Shown: positions 1-8,523, numbered from the stretch's first letter. The stretch: 15,923 bases of DNA from Lachnospiraceae bacterium (GCA_004557975.1 SFEV01000058.1:1-15923), one strand, 5' to 3'. The notes: generated from the sequence alone by a model not told the origin. Translations and numbers: made by a program.

Positions 1-99
1 GAAAGATATTTCAAAAAGGATAATATGGTAAATATAAACAAATTATATATATTAAAATTGTATATTTCGTGATAATGTAGAATAATAGAGCAATATATG
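1..99. other. AT-rich upstream region without a gene
   Basis: No open frame, RNA gene or terminator is supported here. The stretch is strongly AT-rich with A and T runs, as is common upstream of strong promoters. The preceding gene must end outside the window. Confidence 0.6.
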
Positions 100-128
100 T
101 TGACACAATAAGGACGAAATGATATAAT
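100..128 (+). promoter_or_regulatory. Sigma-A promoter of the xylan-utilisation operon
   Basis: A consensus -35 box TTGACA lies at 100-105 and a consensus -10 box TATAAT at 123-128, separated by exactly 17 bp. The DNA upstream (1-99) is very AT-rich, as expected for an UP-element-like region. Transcription should start near 135, giving a leader of about 45 nt before the first permease. Both boxes match the vegetative consensus fully, so the promoter should be intrinsically strong and control is likely by repression. No equally good promoter was seen elsewhere in the window. Confidence 0.85.
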
Positions 129-138
129 CCAGATATCA

Positions 139-152
139 ATTGGTTAACCGAT
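139..152. promoter_or_regulatory. Pseudo-palindromic operator, LacI-family-like
   Basis: The site ATTGGTTAACCGAT is an inverted repeat centred between 145 and 146, with a perfect 8-bp core GGTTAACC and matching outer A and T bases. It covers about +5 to +18 relative to the predicted start, where a bound repressor would block initiation or escape. Even-symmetry sites of this kind are typical of LacI-family sugar regulators. No regulator gene lies in the window, so the assignment to that family is inference. Confidence 0.5.
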
Positions 153-180
153 CAACTAATAAATCGAAAGGAGAAGATGT

Positions 181-1101
181 ATGAAATTATTTAGCGATAA
201 AAAGAAATGGTATTCTATCAAACTGTTTCTTTTTATACTTCCTTTTTTGATACTGGTGCTTCTGTTTTCCTATTATCCGCTGTACGGCTGGCTGTATGCG
301 TTTTATGATTACAGACCGCCCAGACCGTTCTCGGATGCAGAGTTTGTAGGGTTGAAGTGGTTCAGGTCTCTGGTGGAGAATCCGGTCAAGGTCTCCCAGC
401 TGGTTCAGGTGCTGAAAAATACCTTTGCCATGAGCGCTATCACACTGGGAACTTCCTGGCTGCCGATGATCTTTGCTGTATTTATGAATGAGATCAAGTG
501 CGTGCCTTTCCGGAAGTTTGTACAGACCGTGACCACACTTCCGAACTTCATCAGCTGGGTACTTGTGTATTCTGTAGCCTTCAGTATCTTCAACAGCACC
601 GGTATGATGAATACACTGCTGGTAAATCTGGGAATCATTGAAAAGCCGGTTCTTTTCCTGCAGTCATCCGAGCACGTCTGGCTTACGCAGTGGCTGTGGC
701 TGACCTGGAAGAACCTGGGCTGGGCGGCGATCATGTACATTGCGGCGATTTCCGGTATCGATGATGAACTGTTTCAGGCGGCCAGGGTGGACGGAGCCAC
801 CAGGATGCAGTGTATCCGCTACATCACGATTCCCAGCCTGCTCCCGACCTTCTTCGTACTTCTGATGATGAATATCGGAAACTTCCTGTCAAACGGAATG
901 GAGCAGTATTACGTGTTCCAGAATGCGTTTAATAAAGAAAATATCCAGGTGCTGGATCTGTACGTGTACAATCTGGCGATGGGAAGCGGCAGCTACTCCG
1001 TATCCGTTGCCCTCAGTATGCTGAAGAGCGTTGTCAGCCTGGTACTTCTGGTAATTGCAAATGCCGTTTCAAAGGCAACGCGTGGAGAGAGTTTCCTGTA
1101 A
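181..1101 (+). CDS. lplB: ABC sugar transporter permease, LplB type
   Basis: This 306-residue integral membrane protein is one of two permeases of a carbohydrate (CUT1-type) importer. It starts with a charged N-terminus and a first membrane helix at about residues 13-34, and has several further hydrophobic segments, consistent with six helices. The cytoplasmic EAA loop that docks the ATPase is visible near residues 198-220 (FQAARVDGATRMQCIRY followed by ITIP). An AAAGGAG ribosome site at 167-173 supports the start. The reading frame ends 22 bp before the second permease, so the two are translationally linked. The LplB/YtcP pair in front of glycoside hydrolases indicates oligosaccharide import; the xylo-oligosaccharide substrate is inferred from the downstream enzymes. 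The operon encodes no ATPase, so a shared MsmX/MsmK-type ATPase is likely used. Confidence 0.93.
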   Translation: MKLFSDKKKWYSIKLFLFILPFLILVLLFSYYPLYGWLYAFYDYRPPRPFSDAEFVGLKWFRSLVENPVKVSQLVQVLKNTFAMSAITLGTSWLPMIFAVFMNEIKCVPFRKFVQTVTTLPNFISWVLVYSVAFSIFNSTGMMNTLLVNLGIIEKPVLFLQSSEHVWLTQWLWLTWKNLGWAAIMYIAAISGIDDELFQAARVDGATRMQCIRYITIPSLLPTFFVLLMMNIGNFLSNGMEQYYVFQNAFNKENIQVLDLYVYNLAMGSGSYSVSVALSMLKSVVSLVLLVIANAVSKATRGESFL

Positions 1102-1110
1102 TGGCAGGGG

Positions 1111-1119
1111 AAGGAGAGG
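1111..1119 (+). promoter_or_regulatory. Ribosome binding site fixing the second permease start
   Basis: AAGGAGAGG ends 4 bases before ATG 1124, with its AAGGAG core ending 7 bases before it. The open frame reaches back to 1055 inside the first permease, but that start has no good ribosome site, and the extra 23 residues would be polar and unlike the usual permease N-terminus. ATG 1124 is therefore chosen. Confidence 0.8.
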
Positions 1120-1123
1120 ACTT

Positions 1124-2044
1124 ATGATCAAAAAGGCAAAAAAGCAAAAAATGCATCAGAGCTTTGAAGACCGGATGGTCAGCGTGGTATGCTACGTCGT
1201 GTTTTCCCTGTGTGCTCTGCTCTGTATCTATCCGTTTTATTACATATTTATCAACACCATCAGTGCCAATGACCTGAGTGCCCGAGGAGCGATCCTGTTC
1301 TGGCCGCAGGGAGTGCATTTGAAAAACTACAGCAGCGCGCTTCAGATCAACGGACTGTTCCAGGCTGCCAGTATCTCCGTCATGCGTACGGTGATCGGCA
1401 CCATTTGCACGGTCAGTGCTTCCGCATTCCTGGGATTTATGTTCACCCAGGACAAGATGTGGCACAAAAAACTCTGGTATCGTCTGACGATCGCTACCAT
1501 GTATTTCAACGCAGGTATCATCCCCTGGTTCCTGGTCATGAAGAATATGCATCTGACCAATAATTTCTGGGGATATATCCTTCCTGCCATCGTATCTCCC
1601 TTCCACATTGTTCTGACCAAGACCTTTGTGGAATCGATTCCGAAGGAGCTTCAGGAGGCTGCCGAGATCGATGGAGCGGGCATTATGACTGTATTTTTCA
1701 AGATCATGGTGCCGGTTATCAAGCCCATCATGGCTACCGTGGCAATCTTTGCGGCTGTCAATCAGTGGAACGCGTTTCAGGACACCCTGCTTCTCGTTAC
1801 CGATACGAAGCTGTATCCCCTGCAGTTCGTATTGTATCAGTACCTGAATCAGGCAAGCTCCCTGTCCGCGCTGGCAAATACCAGCAGTTCCAGTTCCCTG
1901 GCGGCGGCAGCCGCCACCACTCAGACGGCCACCAGTATCCGTATGACCATCACGGTTATCGTAGTACTGCCGATCATGATGGTATATCCGTTCTTCCAGA
2001 AGTACTTTGTAAAGGGTATCATGATCGGAGCGGTAAAAGGCTGA
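1124..2044 (+). CDS. ytcP: ABC sugar transporter permease, YtcP/LplC type
   Basis: This is the second permease of the importer, 306 residues from ATG 1124. A lysine-rich cytoplasmic start (MIKKAKKQK) precedes the first membrane helix. The EAA docking loop is present (LQEAAEIDGAGIMTVFFKI followed by a conserved proline). A Ser/Ala/Thr-rich low-complexity stretch (runs of S and A) lies before the last helix, as is common in this permease family, and the protein ends in the characteristic YPFFQKYFVKGIMIGAVKG block. It would pair with the LplB-type permease to form the membrane channel. The solute-binding protein follows 75 bp downstream. No truncation or frameshift is seen. Confidence 0.93.
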   Translation: MIKKAKKQKMHQSFEDRMVSVVCYVVFSLCALLCIYPFYYIFINTISANDLSARGAILFWPQGVHLKNYSSALQINGLFQAASISVMRTVIGTICTVSASAFLGFMFTQDKMWHKKLWYRLTIATMYFNAGIIPWFLVMKNMHLTNNFWGYILPAIVSPFHIVLTKTFVESIPKELQEAAEIDGAGIMTVFFKIMVPVIKPIMATVAIFAAVNQWNAFQDTLLLVTDTKLYPLQFVLYQYLNQASSLSALANTSSSSSLAAAAATTQTATSIRMTITVIVVLPIMMVYPFFQKYFVKGIMIGAVKG

Positions 2045-2119
2045 TGTCTGTTTGGCTTTGATGATAATCGGGATCGAATTTCCGGTTGGAATAAATCATT
2101 TAATAAGGAGGATCAATTC

Positions 2120-3826
2120 ATGAAGAAAAAGGTTTTATCAACAGTATTGACAGCAGCTATGGCTGCATCCATGCTGGCAGGAAGCGTGCAGATGGCATCG
2201 GCAGAAGAAGCTCCGGCTGTTTCCCACGATGAGGAACTGACACTTGAGGTGTATGACGTGGCGTCCAATTTCCAGGGCCTTCAGTCCGGATGGTACGGCA
2301 AGGTGCTCAAAGACAAATTTAATATCGTGCTGAACATCATCGCTCCCCAGGTATCCGGAGACGGACAGGCTGTGTATCAGACCCGTACGGCAGCAGGCAA
2401 TCTGGGAGATATCATTCTTCTGGACAATGCGGATATGCTGGAGTGTGTAGATGTAGGACTGGTAGCTGATATCGGCGCCGAGATCCAGAATTATCCGAAT
2501 CTGATGAAATACTGGGAGCAGATCGAACTGTTCAATGCTTCCATCAGTGATGAGGGCAGCATATATGCAATTCCGTGTGAGATGAACACCAACGGCCCGA
2601 CAGAATATATGGGAATCACCAATGGCGTTATGCCGAGAATCCCGTGGGATTTCTATTCAGAGCTGGGTACTCCGGATCTGAATACGGATGACGATCTGAT
2701 TGACGTGCTTGCCAAGATGCAGGCAGCACATCCCACCAACGAAGCTGGTGATCCGGCTTACGGTATTACCCTCTGGAAAGACTGGGACGGCACATCCATT
2801 GAGAACGTAAACCAGCTGGCGAAGCTGTACGGACAGGAAGTGAACGGTTCTGTCCTGATCGGCGCGGACAATACGATCATGCCGCTGACCGACAAGAACG
2901 GTTCCTACTACAAGATGCTGAAATTCCTCTTCAAGGCAAATCAGGCAGGCGTAGTGGATCCGGACTCCGCGACACAGGACTGGAACTCCGCCTGTGACAA
3001 GATGAAGACCAAGAGAACTTATCTCGTATGGAATAACTGGATGCAGGGCTTCACCAACTCTCCGGAGATCGGTGAGAAGGGCGCCAACTACATGGGTATT
3101 CCGATCGCTGATATGACTCTGTTCCAGACTTCTGACTACTACTATGGTAGCGGCCGTGTATTCGGTATCGGAGCTCAGACAGATGACGAGACAAGAGCCC
3201 GTATCCTGGAGTACCTTGACTGGCTGGCATCTCCGGAAGGATGTGAAATTCAGCACGCAGGTCTGGAAGGTATGATCTACACTGTAAATGAAGATGGTAC
3301 CCATACTCTGACTCAGGACGGTATCGACAGATTCACAAAGGAAATCATGATTCCGGAAGAACTGGGCGGCGGCAACTGGACAGACGGAGAGAACAAGGTA
3401 AATCAGTGGATCGTAGGATCATGTGAGATTGACCCGAATACAAATGAGCCGTACGATACAAATCTCTGGGCTTCCAGCATTGAGATGAACAACACAAAGA
3501 CCACGATTGAGTGGCAGGAGAAATACGGTGCTGAAAATGAAGTGGAATATATGAAGGCAAGCGGCCAGATGAATCCGGTGCCGAGTGTGAACCTTTCACT
3601 GGTAATCGATACTTCTGACATCGGCCTGATCCGCAGCCAGTGCAAGACCATCGTATGTGATACTTCATGGCAGGCAATCTTTGCAGCAGACGAAGCAGCT
3701 TTCGAGGCGCTGTGGGATGATATGTGCGCACAGCTGGAAGGCTTTGGATGGAACGATCTGGTAGCATTTGATACCGAGAAATATCAGCCGGTGATCGATG
3801 CAAGAAAGGCAGCTACTGCTGAATAA
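2120..3826 (+). CDS. Extracellular sugar-binding protein of the ABC importer
   Basis: This 568-residue secreted protein should capture oligosaccharides and deliver them to the two permeases. It has a strong AAGGAGG ribosome site (2105-2111). The signal peptide is KKK followed by a hydrophobic core and an AxA site (ASA|EE, cleavage after residue 28). The length and the acidic, Trp/Tyr-rich mature chain fit the large LplA-like binding proteins that accompany LplB/YtcP permeases. Unusually, the place where a lipobox cysteine would be expected (LAG-Cys) reads Leu-Ala-Gly-Ser at residues 19-22, so no lipid anchor is predicted. It may be held at the membrane by the uncleaved signal, by contact with the permeases, or be partly released. 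A strong hairpin follows its stop, fitting higher expression of the binding protein than of the enzymes. The substrate (decorated xylo-oligosaccharides) is inferred from the neighbours. Confidence 0.9.
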   Translation: MKKKVLSTVLTAAMAASMLAGSVQMASAEEAPAVSHDEELTLEVYDVASNFQGLQSGWYGKVLKDKFNIVLNIIAPQVSGDGQAVYQTRTAAGNLGDIILLDNADMLECVDVGLVADIGAEIQNYPNLMKYWEQIELFNASISDEGSIYAIPCEMNTNGPTEYMGITNGVMPRIPWDFYSELGTPDLNTDDDLIDVLAKMQAAHPTNEAGDPAYGITLWKDWDGTSIENVNQLAKLYGQEVNGSVLIGADNTIMPLTDKNGSYYKMLKFLFKANQAGVVDPDSATQDWNSACDKMKTKRTYLVWNNWMQGFTNSPEIGEKGANYMGIPIADMTLFQTSDYYYGSGRVFGIGAQTDDETRARILEYLDWLASPEGCEIQHAGLEGMIYTVNEDGTHTLTQDGIDRFTKEIMIPEELGGGNWTDGENKVNQWIVGSCEIDPNTNEPYDTNLWASSIEMNNTKTTIEWQEKYGAENEVEYMKASGQMNPVPSVNLSLVIDTSDIGLIRSQCKTIVCDTSWQAIFAADEAAFEALWDDMCAQLEGFGWNDLVAFDTEKYQPVIDARKAATAE

Positions 3827-3857
3827 TGGAACGACAGATTAAGACATCATCATAATT

Positions 3858-3892
3858 AAAAAAGGGGGACAGTGAGAACTGTTCCCTTTTTT
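3858..3892 (+). terminator. Intrinsic terminator or attenuator after the binding-protein gene
   Basis: A hairpin has stem arms 3859-3873 and 3878-3892 with a GAGA loop. The core pairs GGGGGACAGT with ACTGTTCCC, allowing G-U pairs, and is flanked by an A6 tract on the left and a T6 tract on the right. This fits a rho-independent terminator and could work in both directions. The next gene is on the same strand 94 bp after the stop and has no visible promoter of its own, so partial read-through is likely. The stem could also protect the 3' end of the transporter mRNA. Its core resembles the hairpins at 8471-8518 and 10145-10171. Confidence 0.85.
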
Positions 3893-3920
3893 CACCGAAA
3901 GTTACCGGAGAAAATGAATC

Positions 3921-6905
3921 ATGAGTTTAAAGAGCGTATACAAGGAGTATTTCCATATTGGAGCGGCGGTGCCAGGAGCAGCTTTTGAACATCCTGCTGC
4001 GCTGCGTCATCTGAAGGAACAGTATACTTCTGTCACATGTGAAAACGATATGAAACCGGAGCGGATCCTGGATGAAAAAAGAAATCGGTCGGAGCCGGAG
4101 AAATACGACCGGTCACCGGCAGTGGATTTTTCAGGGGTGGGGAAGTATCTGGATTTTGCCCGGGATAACGGTATACAGATGAGAGGCCACACACTGGTGT
4201 GGCATGCGCAGACGCCACGCTGGTTTTTCACCAGAGGATATGACGCTCGCGAGGATGCCCCGCTGGCGGATCGGGACGTGATGCTGTCCCGTCTGGAACA
4301 TTATATCGCCGTTGTGATGGGATTTGTGCAGACGGAGTATCCTGGCATCGTATATGCCTGGGACGTGGTCAATGAGGCTGTGGACGAGGGAGGACTGAGA
4401 GATTCCCTGTGGCTTCAGACCATAGGGGAGGATTATATCCTGCAGGCATTTTCCTTTGCCAGAAAGTATGCGGCAGAAGGCGTCAGCCTGTTTTACAATG
4501 ATTATGAGACATATCACGGATGGAAAAGGGAAAAAATCTGTGAGCTGGTGCTGGAACCTCTGCTTCGGGCCGATGTCATCGATGGTATGGGCATGCAGTC
4601 CCACCTGACGATGGAAGACCCGGAACCGGAGGAATACCGGGAAGCCCTCTGCCGTTATGGAGCATACGGGCTGCAGGTGCAGGTGACGGAGCTGGATATC
4701 CACAATCCCGATCCCTCTGACGATTCCATGCACCGGCTGGCACTTCGCTACCGGGATATTTTTAGGATCCTGCTGGAATCAAAAAAAACAGGAGCTGCCA
4801 ATGTGACGGGTGTGACTTTCTGGTGTCTGCAGGATGAAGAAAGCTGGCTGAACGGATTCCGGAAGCAGCGGACGTATCCGCTTTTGTTTCACCGCAATTA
4901 CCGGCCCAAAGAGGCGTATGATGCAGTGCTGCGGGTGCCGGGACTGGTGGAGGAGGATGAACCGGACCGGCTGGCTGGCGGTGAACGGTTTGCATTCTGG
5001 GAGCAGGAACAGACGTATCTGCTGGAATTGCATGTAGACGGGATGGCTGAGGGAGCGGATGATGAAAATGACGGAAGTCCGGAGTATCCGCTGCGCACTA
5101 TTCAGGCCGCAGCAGACCGGGCGGTGCCGGGCACGAGAGTTCTGATCCATGGGGGCACCTATCGGGAATGCGTGCACCCCAGACGGGGCGGCGAGAGCCC
5201 TGAGCGGATGATTTCCTATGAAGCATGGAACGGGGAAGAGGTTATCATCAAAGCTTCGGAAACAGCGGAGGTATTTGGACGCAGCGAGGGCTGGAATCTC
5301 CGCCAGGTGGAAGCGAACCGGGAGATTCCGGAGAGCCTTCGTATCTGGAAGACCAGGCTGGATCCGGATAAGTTTCGCGGCTACAATCCCTTCTGTGCCG
5401 TGAATATCCTGCATGACAGGCTGTTCATCGAATTTGACAAGACGGATATGACCACGTATCTGAACCGGAGAGGCATGGTCTTCTGTGACGGAAAACCGCT
5501 GAAGCAGGTGCCCCTCTATTATCAGATGGCGGATGAGGACAACACCTACTGGGTGGAGGCGAACGGACAGACGGTTCACTTCCGGCTGAAGAATGATGAG
5601 GATCCGGCAGATCACCAGATCGAACTGACCTGTCGGGAACAGTGCTTTGCTCCTGAGGAACCCTTCCTTTCCTACATTAAGGTAAAAGGACTGACCTGCG
5701 CCCATGCTGCGACAGGTGCGCCGGTGCCGCAGAGGGGATCCATATCCTGTTTCCGGGGACATCACTGGATCATTGAAAACTGCCGGATCGACTGGTCCAA
5801 CGGTGTAGGCATCGACGTTGGAAATGAGTGCTGGCATCATACGCACATTGCGGATCAGATCATTGGTCACACGGTGATCCGGGGCTGTGAGATCCGGGAT
5901 GCGGGAGTCTGTGGAATTGCGGGATTGTTTGCCACCCATCTTCTGATCGAGGATAATCTGATCTCAGGTACCGGATGGCAGAAGATGGAGCTGTCCTGGG
6001 AGGCAGGAGGAATCAAGGTACACAACTGTGTGGACAGCCTGATCCGCCGCAATGTATTTACGAAGACCTTCCGGGCGGATCATCTGTGGATGGATGTAGC
6101 CAATGTCAATAACAGGATCACCCGAAACCTGTTTCTGGACGGGATCGAGCAGAGAGAAGCGATATTCATCGAGTGTACCAGAGAAGGTGTGAACCTGATT
6201 GACAATAATATTTTCTGGAATGTGGAGGGCCGGTTTGACCCGAAACAGGTTCCTGCAGAACCGGGCTCGTCAGGATGGTACAAGATGGAGGAGCATCCCG
6301 TGGTGAACGGATATGCGGTATACGGAGAAGGAACAGACCGCCTTCATATCATCCACAACCTGATCGGCAAGTGCAGAAGTGCCGGATATTTCGCCAGACC
6401 GGTGGCATTCCGCATTGGGTCTGCAGGAAGAGGCGGTACTTCCAGGGAAGCAAGGATCTGCGGCAATCTTTTCTATGACTGTGGCGAGGCGGCCATCAAG
6501 TTCCCCACGAAAGAAAATGAAGCCCGGGACAATCTCTATGTGAAGATGCCCGGCGGATATCTGAGGGTATTGTATCCTGCCCCGGAAGCCTGCCTTGATC
6601 TGAAGAGCTGGCAGGAGTTTTACGGATTTGACAAAAAGGGACAGGAAGGCTGGTTTGAGATCGAGGTGGATACGGAGCAGCTGACCATGAGATGCAGGGA
6701 ATCAGAACATATTCCGCAGGCATTTTTACGTATGCATGGGGAGGACGGATATCTGAAAGAAATCAGAGAGGCAATTCCAGGTAATACCTCTGTGGAAGTG
6801 CTGACAGATTTTACAGGAAAAGTGACAGGAGATAAACGGATTGCAGGACCCATGGCGGAGTGGAAAAAGGACGTCCGGTATTCGATTGATCCGAGGAAAA
6901 AATAA
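3921..6905 (+). CDS. GH10 xylanase fused to GH120-like beta-xylosidase
   Basis: This 994-residue two-domain enzyme has no signal peptide and is predicted to be cytoplasmic. Residues 1-345 are a complete GH10 endo-beta-1,4-xylanase: the GHTLVWH motif, the acid/base Glu152 in WDVVNEAVDEGG, the nucleophile Glu257 in VTELDI, and a C-terminal TFWCLQDEESW block. After a short acidic linker, residues from about 366 form a parallel beta-helix. It begins LELHVDG, then PLRTIQAAADRAVPGTRVLIHGGTYRE-type repeats written here only in outline, and resembles the GH120 beta-xylosidase fold of Thermoanaerobacterium XylC. The catalytic positions of that family appear conserved: nucleophile Asp725 in LWMD and acid/base Glu751 in IFIE, 26 residues apart (23 in XylC, from memory). 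It would cut imported oligosaccharides and release xylose in one protein. A GGAG site 10 bp upstream supports ATG 3921. The GH10 call is near certain; the GH120 call rests on recalled family motifs. Confidence 0.88.
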   Translation: MSLKSVYKEYFHIGAAVPGAAFEHPAALRHLKEQYTSVTCENDMKPERILDEKRNRSEPEKYDRSPAVDFSGVGKYLDFARDNGIQMRGHTLVWHAQTPRWFFTRGYDAREDAPLADRDVMLSRLEHYIAVVMGFVQTEYPGIVYAWDVVNEAVDEGGLRDSLWLQTIGEDYILQAFSFARKYAAEGVSLFYNDYETYHGWKREKICELVLEPLLRADVIDGMGMQSHLTMEDPEPEEYREALCRYGAYGLQVQVTELDIHNPDPSDDSMHRLALRYRDIFRILLESKKTGAANVTGVTFWCLQDEESWLNGFRKQRTYPLLFHRNYRPKEAYDAVLRVPGLVEEDEPDRLAGGERFAFWEQEQTYLLELHVDGMAEGADDENDGSPEYPLRTIQAAADRAVPGTRVLIHGGTYRECVHPRRGGESPERMISYEAWNGEEVIIKASETAEVFGRSEGWNLRQVEANREIPESLRIWKTRLDPDKFRGYNPFCAVNILHDRLFIEFDKTDMTTYLNRRGMVFCDGKPLKQVPLYYQMADEDNTYWVEANGQTVHFRLKNDEDPADHQIELTCREQCFAPEEPFLSYIKVKGLTCAHAATGAPVPQRGSISCFRGHHWIIENCRIDWSNGVGIDVGNECWHHTHIADQIIGHTVIRGCEIRDAGVCGIAGLFATHLLIEDNLISGTGWQKMELSWEAGGIKVHNCVDSLIRRNVFTKTFRADHLWMDVANVNNRITRNLFLDGIEQREAIFIECTREGVNLIDNNIFWNVEGRFDPKQVPAEPGSSGWYKMEEHPVVNGYAVYGEGTDRLHIIHNLIGKCRSAGYFARPVAFRIGSAGRGGTSREARICGNLFYDCGEAAIKFPTKENEARDNLYVKMPGGYLRVLYPAPEACLDLKSWQEFYGFDKKGQEGWFEIEVDTEQLTMRCRESEHIPQAFLRMHGEDGYLKEIREAIPGNTSVEVLTDFTGKVTGDKRIAGPMAEWKKDVRYSIDPRKK

Positions 6906-6922
6906 AACAAAAGGAGACGATC

Positions 6923-8422
6923 ATGAAACTATATATTAATGAAAATGAGAAAAAAGGATATATTCATCCGGAAATTTATGGACATTTCAGTGAACATCTG
7001 GGAAGATGTATTTATGAGGGCATGTATGTGGGAGAGGACTCCGACATTCCCAATGTGAACGGTATGCGTACCGATGTGGTGGAGGCGCTGAAAGAGATTC
7101 AGATTCCCGTGCTTCGCTGGCCCGGCGGCTGTTTTGCCGATGAGTACCACTGGAAGGACGGCATCGGTCCGAAGGAGACCCGCAAGAAGATGGTCAACAC
7201 CCACTGGGGCGGTGTGACGGAGGACAACAGCTTCGGCACTCATGAGTTCTTTGAGCTGTGCCGCCAGCTGGGCTGCAAGACGTATGTCTGCGGCAATGTG
7301 GGCAGCGGAACGGTGCAGGAGATGAGTGAGTGGGTAGAGTATATGACCCTGGACGGCGTTTCCCCCATGGCGGACCTGAGAAAGAAGAACGGACAGGAGA
7401 AGCCCTGGAAGCTGGATTATTTCGGCGTGGGAAATGAAAACTGGGGCTGCGGCGGCAATATGACGCCGGAGTATTACGGAGAACTGTACCGCCGTTACCA
7501 GACGTATGTGCGCACCTATGACAGGGAACACCCGATCTTCAAGGTCTGCGGAGGGGCTGACTCTGTGGATTATAACTGGACGGAAAAGGTGCTCAGAAAA
7601 TGCTTTGAATCTCCGGCTCCAAAAGCAGCCCACGGATTTATGGATGGTCTGTCGGTGCACTATTATGTGGGTTCGGAAAAGGGAGAACACAAAGGAAGCG
7701 CTACGGATTTTGATGAGGAGGTATTCTATTCTTCCCTGACGAGAGCGCTGGGAATGGAAGAAGTCATTGAGAAGCACGGAGCCATCATGGATCAGTTTGA
7801 CCCGGAAAAGAAGATCGGAATGATCGTGGATGAGTGGGGCTGCTGGCATGACGTGGAGCCGGGCACGAATCCGGGATTTCTGTTCCAGCAGAATACCATG
7901 CGGGATGCTCTGGTGGCAGGTGTGACGCTGAATATCTTCAACCGCCACTGTGACCGCGTCCGGATGGCCTGCATCGCCCAGATCGTCAACGTACTGCAGT
8001 CTGTCATCCTGACAGAAGGTCCCAGGATGGTACTGACACCTACTTATCACGTATTCCATATGTACCGTTATCATCAGGGGGCCGAGCTGGTGCAGAGCAG
8101 TCTGCAGGGTACCAGACTGGTGGGTACCGGGGCAGATCAGGTCACCGATGTCCATCAGTCTGTGTCTGTGGACGGACAGGGCAGACTGACGGTGACGCTG
8201 GCCAACGTGGCACTGAAGGAGGCAAAGGACATGGAGATCCTTCTGGCGGAGCGCAGACCGGAGCATCCGGAGGCAGTGCTGCTTACCGGTGCGGTGACGG
8301 CTCACAATACCTTTGATGAACCGGATGTGGTAAAAGAGCAGACATTTGATCAGTTTGAAGTGACAGAGAGAGGCCTGAAGTTTATCCTGCCGCCATGCAG
8401 TGTTATGACGATTAGGATGTGA
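6923..8422 (+). CDS. abfA: GH51 alpha-L-arabinofuranosidase
   Basis: This 499-residue intracellular enzyme removes L-arabinofuranosyl side groups from arabinoxylo- (or arabino-) oligosaccharides. The length is normal for GH51. Family landmarks are IYGHFSEHLGRCIYEG near the N-terminus, LRWPGGCFADEYHW, the acid/base Glu172 in GVGNENWGCGG, the nucleophile Glu304 in IVDEWGCW, and the HCDRVRMACIAQIVNVLQ block, followed by a C-terminal beta-sandwich. There is no signal peptide. A strong AAAAGGAG site (6908-6915) precedes ATG 6923, only 17 bp after the GH10-GH120 stop, so the two are tightly coupled in one operon. Its stop codon overlaps a sequence resembling the small repeats found after this gene and at the end of the GH43 gene. 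Confidence 0.96.
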   Translation: MKLYINENEKKGYIHPEIYGHFSEHLGRCIYEGMYVGEDSDIPNVNGMRTDVVEALKEIQIPVLRWPGGCFADEYHWKDGIGPKETRKKMVNTHWGGVTEDNSFGTHEFFELCRQLGCKTYVCGNVGSGTVQEMSEWVEYMTLDGVSPMADLRKKNGQEKPWKLDYFGVGNENWGCGGNMTPEYYGELYRRYQTYVRTYDREHPIFKVCGGADSVDYNWTEKVLRKCFESPAPKAAHGFMDGLSVHYYVGSEKGEHKGSATDFDEEVFYSSLTRALGMEEVIEKHGAIMDQFDPEKKIGMIVDEWGCWHDVEPGTNPGFLFQQNTMRDALVAGVTLNIFNRHCDRVRMACIAQIVNVLQSVILTEGPRMVLTPTYHVFHMYRYHQGAELVQSSLQGTRLVGTGADQVTDVHQSVSVDGQGRLTVTLANVALKEAKDMEILLAERRPEHPEAVLLTGAVTAHNTFDEPDVVKEQTFDQFEVTERGLKFILPPCSVMTIRM

Positions 8423-8470
8423 GTCAGAGGGACATGTATGGCGTGGGGCTGAACTGTAAATTTTGAAGAG

Positions 8471-8518
8471 AGTGAAGGTGACAGTAACGTGTGAGTCACG
8501 GAACCTGTCCCCTTCACT
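8471..8518. repeat. Palindromic intergenic repeat (long hairpin) between GH51 and GH43 genes
   Basis: The 14-bp arms 8471-8484 (AGTGAAGGTGACAG) and 8505-8518 (CTGTCCCCTTCACT) are complementary except at one position. A second, inner pairing, CGTG (8488-8491) with CACG (8497-8500), closes a TGAGT loop. There is no T-tract, so it is not a standard terminator. The right arm contains, in reverse complement, GGGACAGGTTCC, which recurs exactly in the plus strand at 10153-10164. It is probably a member of a dispersed palindromic repeat family; it may also stabilise or process the mRNA. Confidence 0.65.
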
Positions 8519-8523
8519 CCAAG

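Noticed and set aside
4779..5939. 386-codon minus-strand frame opposite the GH10-GH120 gene
   Set aside because: It is an antisense shadow of a gene with conserved catalytic motifs on the plus strand.
6929..8305. 458-codon minus-strand frame opposite the GH51 gene
   Set aside because: The plus strand encodes a complete GH51 enzyme with catalytic residues. The antisense translation is low-complexity in style (His, Arg and Leu rich), has no recognisable motif, and is a by-product of codon bias.
8471..8518. Standard intrinsic terminator after the GH51 gene
   Set aside because: The hairpin is strong but no T-run follows, so it is listed as a repeat instead.
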